Shown one piece after another: positions 1-6,854 of a stretch of DNA of 10,926 bases. The notes under the pieces are model-generated. The model did no database searches and was not told the DNA's origin. It was given only the letters and a program-made list of their open reading frames with translations. Source of the DNA: Pontiellaceae bacterium (GTDB lineage Bacteria; Verrucomicrobiota; Kiritimatiellia; Kiritimatiellales; Tichowtungiaceae); the NCBI GenBank assembly GCA_025457785.1, contig JALOTS010000040.1:1-10926 (forward strand), in the 5' to 3' direction. Every line of letters starts with the position of its first letter. The first letter of the stretch is position 1. Made by a program: the position numbers and the translations under genes.

Positions 1-1070
1 AACCCGCTGCGGCTGAACAGACCGCCATCACCTGGACCGGCGTTTCCAGTACGGACTTGAACGATCCGTCAAACTGGGATTTGACTGATGTACCCCTTCG
101 CGAAACGCAGAACTACAGGGTGAACGTCACCAGTGCCGCAGGCGAATGTATGCTGAATTCAGCAGTCGGAGCGGCACGGCTGTTTCTTGACGGCGGGAAT
201 CTTAAACTCGCTTCCGGAGCTGATCTGTACGCCGGAAAACAGCCGACGAACACCTATTGGACGTGTGTCGGATACGACCTCAACAGCGTCCTTACGGTTG
301 AATCCGGCGCACGTCTCGAAACAGCGGACCGCATGATCTTTGCAAATCGCGGATCCGGCGAATCGGTTATCAATCTGAACGGCGGAGAAATCAAGATAAG
401 CGGACAGCTTCAGCTGGGGAGTGAAGACTATATGGGGAACGCATGGGGCGTGATGAATATCTCCACCGGCGGGGTGCTCCGCGCCGAAACAATGCGATAC
501 TTCAACGGCTTCTCCAATGGCGTAAACAGCGTCATCAACATGTATGACGGCACAATCATCCTGAGCGGAAACCGAACCAATGATGTCATCGGATATCTTG
601 CCAGCGGCGGAATCGTGATTCACTCTCCCGATTCTTCGCTGACCTACACAAACAACCAGACGATACTTCAAACGATTCAGGATCCGCCTGTCGGATTCGG
701 CACATGGGCCTCTCAATGGGGCGTTAATATCGGCGATGCAACAAACGACTATGACGGCGACGGCTTCAACAACCTCTACGAATATGCCTTCGACGGAAAT
801 CCGACCAACAGTGCGAGTATCGGAACGGCACAGGTTCTGACCAACGCCGGCGGCGTATTGACGTTCACCTTCCGGGTGCGCAACGATGATCCGAACCTGG
901 CCTACTCCGTGGAAACCACGGACGATCTGGTCTCCGGAACATGGGCAAATGTCGGATACACAACGCCAACCAGCAGCATACCGGATGGCGATTACAACAT
1001 CGTGACCCACACCATCCCGGTCACGGATGCCAGGAAGTTTGTTCGTGTCAAGATAGTGCAAACTCCATAA
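1..1070 (+). CDS. 3' end of a large secreted beta-rich surface protein (5' truncated)
   Basis: The reading frame is open from base 3 with no stop upstream, so the gene begins outside the window; 355 residues are visible. The TTG at 57 is only an internal Leu codon and not a credible start. The sequence is rich in Gly, Asn, Thr and Ser and has a repetitive beta-strand character, with recurring short segments of the form 'SVINLNGGEI' and 'SVINMYDGTI', typical of beta-helix or autotransporter-like passenger domains. Near bases 735-785 there is a calcium-loop-like motif, DYDGDGFNNLYEYA, as in thrombospondin type 3 or dockerin-like loops. After it comes a final ~90-residue beta domain ending in KFVRVKIVQTP. 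No C-terminal sorting helix (PEP-CTERM-like) is visible. From memory, this C-terminal style is common in large secreted proteins of Kiritimatiellota and Verrucomicrobiota. The precise function is unknown; adhesin or polysaccharide-interacting protein is a guess. Confidence 0.8.
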   Translation, partial: PAAAEQTAITWTGVSSTDLNDPSNWDLTDVPLRETQNYRVNVTSAAGECMLNSAVGAARLFLDGGNLKLASGADLYAGKQPTNTYWTCVGYDLNSVLTVESGARLETADRMIFANRGSGESVINLNGGEIKISGQLQLGSEDYMGNAWGVMNISTGGVLRAETMRYFNGFSNGVNSVINMYDGTIILSGNRTNDVIGYLASGGIVIHSPDSSLTYTNNQTILQTIQDPPVGFGTWASQWGVNIGDATNDYDGDGFNNLYEYAFDGNPTNSASIGTAQVLTNAGGVLTFTFRVRNDDPNLAYSVETTDDLVSGTWANVGYTTPTSSIPDGDYNIVTHTIPVTDARKFVRVKIVQTP

Positions 1071-1081
1071 AAACGGACGAA

Positions 1082-1106
1082 AACCGGAAGGGAATTCCTT
1101 CCGGTT
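1082..1106. terminator. Perfect 10-bp stem hairpin just after the surface-protein gene
   Basis: AACCGGAAGG at 1082-1091 pairs perfectly with CCTTCCGGTT at 1097-1106 around a 5-nt loop (GAATT), starting 11 bases after the stop codon. No T-run follows on the plus strand, so alone it would be a weak intrinsic terminator. Together with the adjacent hairpin it probably forms a tandem transcript end. Confidence 0.6.
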
Positions 1107-1107
1107 G

Positions 1108-1156
1108 AAAAAAACGGGGACTGTGAATTTTGTTTTACAGTCCCCTTTCCTTTTCC
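1108..1156. terminator. Bidirectional rho-independent terminator between convergent genes
   Basis: A 12-bp stem pairs 1116-1127 with 1134-1145 (GGGGACTGT / ACAGTCCCC core, extended by G-T and A-T pairs) around a 6-nt loop. A run of seven A lies at 1108-1114 on the left and TTTCCTTTTCC lies on the right. For leftward transcripts (the PHP gene) this is a GC-rich hairpin followed by a U7 run. For rightward transcripts (the surface-protein gene) it is followed by a pyrimidine-rich, interrupted U tract. Its position between two convergent genes fits shared termination. Confidence 0.8.
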
Positions 1157-1169
1157 GGACACCGGAAAA
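1151..1169. repeat. Third small inverted repeat in the convergent terminator region
   Basis: TTTTCCGG at 1151-1158 is the exact reverse complement of CCGGAAAA at 1162-1169, with a 3-nt loop. It lies immediately beyond the stop of the PHP gene (1178) and before the main terminator for leftward transcription. It may add to termination or to 3'-end stability of the leftward mRNA. Confidence 0.45.
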
Positions 1170-1177
1170 CTGCGGTT

Positions 1178-1876
1178 CTATTTCAAAATCAGACGTTGAA
1201 AAGCTTCGCGCAGTGCCGGAACAGTGAATGATTCGGTTTCAATTTCGGTGAAGCGGCGGGCGATTTGATCAGGATGATGAGAATCGGAGAACCGGACAAC
1301 CGGCCAGCGCCAGGCTATCTCCGAAGCCACTTCCCCAACAACCTCGACCGCGTCATACGGCAGGTCCGGCAGAAATCCGAGGTGTTCAATGGCTCCGCAC
1401 ATGGGACGGTCAATGTGTGACGGAATGCAAAGACCGCCGGCATCAAGCACCATCGGAATCAGCTCAAAAAAAGAGATGTCCGTGCCGTTGATGAGAAGTT
1501 TTTCGGCGAATCCGACAATCTCGTCATCCACCGTAACGACCGGCTGATCGCCGAAACGTTCCGGGACGTTAAGCAAACGGGGCAAATGACTGTAAATCAT
1601 TTCGCCGAAATCAAGCGCGCGTCTCAGGTTGTCGAAGAGGCAGAGAACATGCACATCTTCTGCCGTAGAAGCCTCAAGCCCGTAAAGGCAGTTCATCCCG
1701 GCTTCGGCGCAGACCTCGTGAAAGGCGGGCAGATTTTTCGTGCAACTGTGATCGGTGAGAGCAATACAGTCAATCCCGGCGGCTTTGGAGCGTGCAACAA
1801 TGGTTCGCGGCGACATCTCCAATGAGGCGCACGGCGACAGGCATGAATGGATGTGAAAATCAATTCGAGATTTCAT
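1178..1876 (-). CDS. PHP-domain metal-dependent phosphoesterase
   Basis: This 232-residue protein belongs to the PHP (polymerase and histidinol phosphatase) family of metal-dependent phosphoesterases. The N-terminal DFHIHSCLSPC segment supplies the H-x-H pair (H8, H10). Further likely metal ligands are H43 in LTDHS, E68 in GLEAS, H76 in DVHVL, H154 in PSHID, and D198 with H200/H201 in FSDSHHP. The whole family signature appears intact, so catalytic competence is plausible; the substrate cannot be read from sequence. No signal peptide or membrane segment is visible, so it is probably cytoplasmic. A GGAG motif six bases upstream of the ATG supports this start. It is the last gene of the leftward cluster and is followed by a strong terminator. 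PHP genes are, as I recall, frequent companions of NuoE/NuoF/[FeFe]-hydrogenase clusters in anaerobes, which suggests a role connected with the redox complex, but that role is not established. Confidence 0.85.
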   Translation of the reverse strand: MKSRIDFHIHSCLSPCASLEMSPRTIVARSKAAGIDCIALTDHSCTKNLPAFHEVCAEAGMNCLYGLEASTAEDVHVLCLFDNLRRALDFGEMIYSHLPRLLNVPERFGDQPVVTVDDEIVGFAEKLLINGTDISFFELIPMVLDAGGLCIPSHIDRPMCGAIEHLGFLPDLPYDAVEVVGEVASEIAWRWPVVRFSDSHHPDQIARRFTEIETESFTVPALREAFQRLILK

Positions 1877-1921
1877 TCGTCACTCCAGTACTCAGTAAAT
1901 TCTAAAACTTCGTGTTTTATG

Positions 1922-2040
1922 AACCACGAAAGACACGAACCGCACGAAAGTTCAGACTTCCTGTTTTTGTGTATTCAGTGTCTTCCGTGGTTAACACCCT
2001 CATCTGCACCGTTTCGTGTCTTACGTGTATTTCGTGGTTT
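1922..2040. repeat. Dispersed ACCACGAA/ACACGAA-type intergenic repeat, three copies
   Basis: Three related units lie here. AACCACGAAAGACACGAAC is on the plus strand at 1922-1940. On the minus strand, AACCACGGAAGACACTGAA covers 1974-1992, and a longer unit within 2011-2040 begins AAACCACGAAATACACG. The first and second are inverted relative to one another and could form an imperfect stem; the second and third are direct repeats on the minus strand. Such units, which translate spuriously as N-H-E-R-H-E-like peptides, are from my general knowledge a common non-coding repeat in Kiritimatiellota, Lentisphaerota and related genomes. They occupy most of the 180-bp gap between the DRTGG-like gene and the PHP gene. 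I see no real coding region here. Confidence 0.7.
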
Positions 2041-2056
2041 ATCCAACAGTTAAGGT

Positions 2057-2390
2057 TTATGGAGTGCCAGACCCGCCAAGTGCTTTGGCGAATGCACAGA
2101 CGGTTTCGTACTGACTGCCGGAGGAAACAAAGATCGCAATATTTTCTTTGGCGGCCGCTTCGGACACATCGGTGCCTGCCGTGCGGCCATGACAGAAAAT
2201 GATCGCGGGCACCCCCCTTCGAAAGCAGTTCGGAATGCCCCGGCTCATCCCCTGCCAGCCGCCCGGAGATACACAAAACAGCCCCGTCCCGGGCCGCATT
2301 CGCCGCCCGCGAACAGACAATTGTCATCGCCATGGAAACCATTCCTGTTTGCTTGAGCTGTTGCAGAGGAACGGTCAGTAGCTGCAGCAT
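2057..2390 (-). pseudogene. DRTGG-like domain protein interrupted by a single-base frameshift
   Basis: Starting at the ATG at 2390, the frame reads through ARDGAVLCISGRLAGDEPGH to LLSKG. It then meets a run of six C on the plus strand (2212-2217; G6 on the coding strand). Dropping one base there continues into VPAIIFCHGR, ENIAIFVSSGSQYETV and a stop at 2057. The joined product is 110 residues, close to the usual ~110-120 residues of stand-alone DRTGG proteins. The joined segment also follows the family pattern: hydrophobic strand, 'GVPAII..GR', then 'A...NIAIFVSS...T'. The DRTGG sequence itself and some 20 N-terminal residues are not evident. The start overlaps the end of the fusion gene by 16 bases, suggesting translational coupling. 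Alternatives are a sequencing or assembly error in the homopolymer, a recent null mutation, or programmed slippage. DRTGG domains occur with CBS domains in some nucleotide-sensing proteins; here the role is unknown. Confidence 0.65.
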
Positions 2391-5300
2391 TCCTTCCCGT
2401 AATCACACCGCAGACAACGCTGCGCCTGCTCCACGGCCACCGCTTCCTTCCACGGACGCTCCACTTCATCAAAGCTTCGTCGGCGTTTTTCAACCGGCAA
2501 TACGGACGGTTCCTCGCGCCGGGCCGCTACGGGATCGGCATCCGGGTCAAACCGGGTGGTGTTCTGATGCTCTTTACGCCAGAACGCATGCTCACTGCCA
2601 CTCAGCAACTTATCCATTGCCGTCGCGGCACGCTCACCCGCGCCGATCGCTTCAACCACCGAACGCGGACCGGTCACCATGTCGCCGCCGGCGAACACCC
2701 ACGGAATCGAAGTCTGTCCGGTGATCGGATCGGCCTTGACCCACGACCCGCGAACCAAACCGGGCTTTAACTCCATAAAGAGCTTTGAAACATCCAGCGC
2801 CTGACCCAACGCAAAGATTACCTGATCCGCCTCCAGCTCGAAGAACTCACCCGACCCCTCGGGCTTCCGGCGGCCGCTTGTGTCAAACGAGCCCAGCTTC
2901 ATCTTCTCGCAACGCACGCTCTTGACCGCGCCATTGGCTTTCAGTATCTCGACCGGATTGGTCAACGCCATGATCCTGACACCTTCCCTTTCGGCCTCGG
3001 CAATCTCCTCGGCATAGGCCGGCATCTCATCCATGGTACGCCGGTAAACAATCGTCACATCCGCGCCCAACCGCAGGGCTGAACGGGCTGAATCGATCGC
3101 CGCATTGCCGCCGCCGACCACAACCACCTTCTTGCCGACCTTCTTGTTTCCGGCAAGATTGTACTCCCGCAGGAACTGCAGCGCATCGCTCACGCCCGAG
3201 GCATCGTACCCGGGAACAGTCGCCGCCGTCCCGACCGGCGCACCGATCCCCAGAAAGACCGCCTCATATCCCTGTCCCTGGAGCGATTCCAACGTGAAAT
3301 CCCTGCCCAGGACCGCGTTACAGGTGATTTTTACACCCAGTTTCTCGATCATCCTGATCTCACTGTCGAGCGGTTCACGCGGCAAACGATACGACGGGAT
3401 GGCCTGCACCAGCATCCCTCCAGCCTGCTTCTGCGCCTCGAAGATCTCCGGACGATACCCCATCCTCGCCAGAAAATACGCGCAGGACAACCCCGCCGGA
3501 CCCGCGCCGATAATCGCGACCTTGCGCTTCTCGTTGTCATGCACGATCCGCACCTCCGGCAGCAACGGCTCGTCCTCCTGTTCCACAAGGAACCGTTTCA
3601 GGCTCCGAATCGCCACCGGTTCATCCATCGACGACCGGCGGCATCGCTCTTCGCAGGTATGGAAACAAACCCGCGCACAGACCGATGCGAAGGGGTTGCG
3701 TTCACGATGCAGGCGCAGTGCCTCGGAATAGCGCTTCTCTCCCATTAACGAAATGTATCCGGGAATATCCACCCGCGCCGGGCAGTTGCTCTGGCAGGGA
3801 GCGCGCACCAAACCGCGACAAACGCCGGCCGCGCACTGTTTAGCCTTAATGTGGGCCTCATACTCGTGCCGGAAATGCCGAATCGTTGAGAGCACCGGAT
3901 TGGCCGCCGTCTGGCCCAGACCGCAAAGCGAAGTATTCTTGATCTGTGTGCCCATCTCGATCAGTTTCTCGATATCGCCCTCCTGACCATGGCCATTGCA
4001 GATGCGATTCAAAATCTCCAGCATCCGCTTGGTGCCTTCACGGCACGGAACGCATTTGCCGCATGACTCTTCCTGAACAAATTCAAGGAAAAAGCGGGCG
4101 ACATCGACCATGCAACTGTCCTCGTCCATCACAATCAGTCCGCCCGACCCCATGATCGCGCCCAGCTCATTCAGCGATTCATAATCGAGCGCCACATTGA
4201 GATATTCTTTCGGAATACATCCGCCGGACGGGCCGCCCAACTGCGCGGCCTTGAACGATTTCCCCTTGGGAATCCCGCCGCCGATATCAAATACCACATC
4301 ACCCAGCGGCAGGCCGATCGGCACTTCCACCAGACCGGTGTTATTCACCGCACCCGCCAGCGCAAAAACCTTGGTTCCCTTGCTCTTGATCGTGCCGACG
4401 GCGGCATAGGCATCCCCGCCGTCCTGCACGATCACCGGGATGTTGGCAAACGTTTCAACGTTATTCAGCACTGTCGGTTTGGCCCACAGCCCTTTCTGCG
4501 CCGGGAAGGGTGGACGCGAACGCGGCTCACCGCGTTTACCCTCAATCGAAGCCATGAGGGCGGTCTCCTCACCACAGACAAACGCACCGGATCCCATCCG
4601 GATCTCCAGATCAAAGTTAAAGCCGGTTCCCAGAATGTTCTCACCCAGCAGCCCGCACTCCCGCGCCCGGTCAATCGCCTGCTGTAAACGCTCCACCGCC
4701 AGCGGATACTCGGCCCGGACATAAACAAACCCCCGCTCTGCGCCGATCGCAAAGGCACCGATGGCCATGCCCTCGATCACACTGTGGGGATCGCCCTCCA
4801 GCACACTGCGATCCATATACGCTCCGGGATCACCCTCATCCGCATTACATAGAATGTACTTGGTGTCGCCCGGACTCTCCATCGCAAACTGCCATTTCAT
4901 CGCCGTCGGAAAACCTGCGCCGCCTCGACCTCGTATTCCGGACTCGCGAACCTCGGCAATAACCGCTTCGGGAGTCATTTCCGTTAATGCCTTGGCCAGC
5001 GCACGATATCCGGAATGTTCTATATAATCCTCAATACTCAGAGGATCAATCACGCCGCAATTGCGCAGCACGATCTTGGTTTGACGTTTGAAGAAATCAA
5101 TATCCGTAATGACGGGCACAGGAACCGGAGCTGAATCCGAACCCGCCTTCCAGGTCAAATGCTCTACCGGACGATTGTTCTTCAGATGCGAAACGACTAT
5201 CTCATTCGCGTCGCTGGCGGCGACCTTCTGATAGAACGTTTTGTCGCGCCCCATTACGACGACCGGTCCCTTCGAACACGGACCCAGACAGCCGGTCTCG

Positions 5301-5512
5301 ACAATCGAAACCCGGTCTTCCAAGCCATGTTCGCGAAGTGCTTTTTGCAACGCCAGCTTAACTTCCGGTTCCCCGGAAGCAATACAGCCGCCGCCCGCAC
5401 ACAACAGAATTTTCTCCTGATCGCCCGGTGCCTCGGCAGTACCCCGAAACTCTTTTTCAAGTGCCGCCAATTCGGCCACGGAACGAATCACCCCGCATCT
5501 GATTTTCGCCAT
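2375..5512 (-). CDS. NuoF/HydB-like NADH:FMN subunit fused to GltD/NfnB-like NAD(P)H:FAD oxidoreductase
   Basis: This single 1045-residue protein has two halves. Residues 1-120 form a thioredoxin-like [2Fe-2S] domain with C38, C43, C75 and C79. Residues ~140-440 are the NuoF FMN/NADH core (GRGGAGFPT 195-203, NADEGDPGAYMDR 223-235, GSGAFVCGEETAL ~307-319) followed by an SLBB fold. The N3-type [4Fe-4S] site is C484, C487, C490 and C530. After a linker with C560 and C565, a GltD-type N-terminal FeS domain begins (C573, C577, C612, C616, C620, C624). An FAD Rossmann motif (GAGPAGLS 669-676), an NAD(P) Rossmann motif (VVGGGNAA ~799-805, then YRR at 823-825, suggesting NADPH) and the C-terminal FAD motif AGGDMVTGPRS (~941) follow. 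The tail carries C1033, C1036, C1042 and C1043. GGAGGG lies 8 bases before the ATG, and the upstream NuoE-like stop is one base away. I infer transhydrogenase or bifurcation activity between NAD(H) and NADP(H), analogous to Stn-type complexes; the activity is unproven. Confidence 0.93.
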   Translation of the reverse strand: MAKIRCGVIRSVAELAALEKEFRGTAEAPGDQEKILLCAGGGCIASGEPEVKLALQKALREHGLEDRVSIVETGCLGPCSKGPVVVMGRDKTFYQKVAASDANEIVVSHLKNNRPVEHLTWKAGSDSAPVPVPVITDIDFFKRQTKIVLRNCGVIDPLSIEDYIEHSGYRALAKALTEMTPEAVIAEVRESGIRGRGGAGFPTAMKWQFAMESPGDTKYILCNADEGDPGAYMDRSVLEGDPHSVIEGMAIGAFAIGAERGFVYVRAEYPLAVERLQQAIDRARECGLLGENILGTGFNFDLEIRMGSGAFVCGEETALMASIEGKRGEPRSRPPFPAQKGLWAKPTVLNNVETFANIPVIVQDGGDAYAAVGTIKSKGTKVFALAGAVNNTGLVEVPIGLPLGDVVFDIGGGIPKGKSFKAAQLGGPSGGCIPKEYLNVALDYESLNELGAIMGSGGLIVMDEDSCMVDVARFFLEFVQEESCGKCVPCREGTKRMLEILNRICNGHGQEGDIEKLIEMGTQIKNTSLCGLGQTAANPVLSTIRHFRHEYEAHIKAKQCAAGVCRGLVRAPCQSNCPARVDIPGYISLMGEKRYSEALRLHRERNPFASVCARVCFHTCEERCRRSSMDEPVAIRSLKRFLVEQEDEPLLPEVRIVHDNEKRKVAIIGAGPAGLSCAYFLARMGYRPEIFEAQKQAGGMLVQAIPSYRLPREPLDSEIRMIEKLGVKITCNAVLGRDFTLESLQGQGYEAVFLGIGAPVGTAATVPGYDASGVSDALQFLREYNLAGNKKVGKKVVVVGGGNAAIDSARSALRLGADVTIVYRRTMDEMPAYAEEIAEAEREGVRIMALTNPVEILKANGAVKSVRCEKMKLGSFDTSGRRKPEGSGEFFELEADQVIFALGQALDVSKLFMELKPGLVRGSWVKADPITGQTSIPWVFAGGDMVTGPRSVVEAIGAGERAATAMDKLLSGSEHAFWRKEHQNTTRFDPDADPVAARREEPSVLPVEKRRRSFDEVERPWKEAVAVEQAQRCLRCDYGKECCSY

Positions 5513-5513
5513 G

Positions 5514-6050
5514 TTACACTCCCTCCGTCCGCGCCGGATACCTATACGCCGCCAACAACTCCCGAATTTTGGACGGTTTCACACGCTGATGAACCGTATC
5601 ATTAACCATAATCACCGGTGCCAACCCGCAAGCACCGAAACAACGTCCTACATCAAGCGAAAAGAGCCGATCCTCGGTCGTTTCACCCACCTTGATCCCC
5701 AGCTCTTTCTCCAAAGCATCCAGCACCTGCTGGCCGCCGCGGACATAACAGGCGGTACCCATACAGACCCGCACCAAATATTGTCCCCGTGGAACCCGGG
5801 AAAAGAACGAGTAAAAGGTCGCGACACCGAAAACAGTTCCTTTAGAAACGCCCAACCCCTGACTCACCCGGTCCATTACCGCTTCAGACAGATAGCCATA
5901 CGCCTGTTGCGCCTCCTGGAGAACCGGAATTAAAGCTCCCGGACGATCCTTCCACTGCTGAATAACAGCATCGATTTTTTCGAAACTGCCGTCCGGCAGT
6001 ATCTGTGTGCATGCGCCTTCACACGCGCATGTGTTCTGCTTCTTTGTCAT
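5514..6050 (-). CDS. NuoE/HydC-like thioredoxin-fold [2Fe-2S] subunit, partner of the fusion protein
   Basis: This 178-residue protein has the family's N-terminal helical bundle (residues ~20-85, with GVATFYSFFSR) and a thioredoxin-like [2Fe-2S] domain. The four cluster ligands are C96 and C101 (CMGTACYVRGG) and C137 and C141 (CFGACGLAPV). It is the expected electron-transfer partner of a NuoF-type FMN subunit, and it stops one base before the NuoF-GltD fusion gene starts, so the two are almost certainly co-translated. The start at 6050 is supported by an AG-rich Shine-Dalgarno region (GGGAGAGGAG) immediately upstream. An unusual N-terminal extension contains C8, C10 and C14 (CACEGAC), which the rightward paralog at 6988-7455 lacks. 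Compared with that paralog it shares the core motifs but is about 23 residues longer. It is cytoplasmic, with no signal peptide. Confidence 0.92.
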   Translation of the reverse strand: MTKKQNTCACEGACTQILPDGSFEKIDAVIQQWKDRPGALIPVLQEAQQAYGYLSEAVMDRVSQGLGVSKGTVFGVATFYSFFSRVPRGQYLVRVCMGTACYVRGGQQVLDALEKELGIKVGETTEDRLFSLDVGRCFGACGLAPVIMVNDTVHQRVKPSKIRELLAAYRYPARTEGV

Positions 6051-6231
6051 ACTCTCCTCTCCCGTTTCTCCCGGCTGTAAATGATCTCCGACAACCTTGC
6101 AACGACATCCCCATAATCGCGATCAGCCAACGATCAGGGATACTGCCTGCGCCCTCCGCACATGATAAAGAACAAACACTCATGCCACTGAACACCCTCT
6201 CTGTTTTAATACACAGACGCAAAAAACCGCA

Positions 6232-6672
6232 TCATAAAGACCCGGTGATATATTTCTCGAGATTGACAATATCCTGCTCATGCTCAGAACAGAGGAACTT
6301 AACCGCGTCGCCGATGGAGATCAATCCCAGCAGCTTCCCCTTTTCGACAACAGGCAGGTGACGGATGCGTTGCGCCGTCATCAACTTCATACACTCCTCA
6401 ACCGGAGTTTCCGGAGGAAGTGTAAAAACCGGCGTTGACATCACTTCGCTCACTTTGACGGTGTGCAGGTTGCGTTCCTTCAGCAGCACCTTGCGCAGAC
6501 AATCGCGCTCAGTCAACATACCGACGATCTCCCCCTGAGTGTCCACCACCGGCAAACTGCCGATGCAGCGGGTTTCCATCATGGTGACCGCATCAAAAAC
6601 CGCGGCATCCGGCCGGATCGTCACGACTTCGCTGCCCTTAATCTGAATTATAACGCTCAAAGGTGTCTTCAT
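6232..6672 (-). CDS. Tandem CBS-domain protein, probable nucleotide sensor
   Basis: This 146-residue protein consists of two CBS repeats. The first spans roughly residues 14-65, with VVDTQGEIVGMLTERDCLRK. The second spans roughly 75-130, with MSTPVFTLPPETPVEECMKL followed by HLPVVEKGKLLGLISIGD. A short C-terminal tail follows. It is a stand-alone pair of the kind that binds AMP, ATP or other adenosyl ligands; no catalytic domain is attached. A GGGAG motif four bases upstream of the ATG supports the start. It is the first gene of the leftward cluster, 181 bases ahead of the NuoE-like gene, and may or may not share its transcript. Placement beside two NAD(H)-linked complexes suggests energy-state sensing, which is an inference. 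The ligand cannot be determined from sequence. Confidence 0.9.
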   Translation of the reverse strand: MKTPLSVIIQIKGSEVVTIRPDAAVFDAVTMMETRCIGSLPVVDTQGEIVGMLTERDCLRKVLLKERNLHTVKVSEVMSTPVFTLPPETPVEECMKLMTAQRIRHLPVVEKGKLLGLISIGDAVKFLCSEHEQDIVNLEKYITGSL

Positions 6673-6854
6673 GCTGCTCCCGTTGTTTGCTTGCGACAGT
6701 TACCAAAAAAAACCGGCGAAAACCTATCAGGATGATCGTGCCGAAGCAAACGCAAAAGTAAAGACAACGCGATCTGCATTACGTCCCGGCATTTAAGAAT
6801 ACGTTCAATGATCCTTTGTGGTGCTCTCATACGAATCTTTTTGTTACTAGAATG

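Noticed and set aside
159..1061. 300-codon open frame antisense to the surface-protein gene
   Set aside because: It mirrors a well-supported coding frame, and its translation (many Cys, Val, Arg and His with no domain pattern) resembles no family. It is a shadow.
1847..2202. Short open frames over the intergenic repeat (NHERHEPHE-like peptides)
   Set aside because: They are translations of the ACCACGAA-type dispersed repeat with no ribosome site or family resemblance.
6019..6222. 67-codon minus-strand frame between the CBS and NuoE-like genes
   Set aside because: It overlaps the NuoE-like start, lacks a recognisable domain or good ribosome site, and looks like chance.
6700..6740. Possible intrinsic terminator at the A8 run upstream of the CBS gene
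   Set aside because: No stable stem adjoins the run, and it lies in the leader of the CBS gene rather than after a gene.
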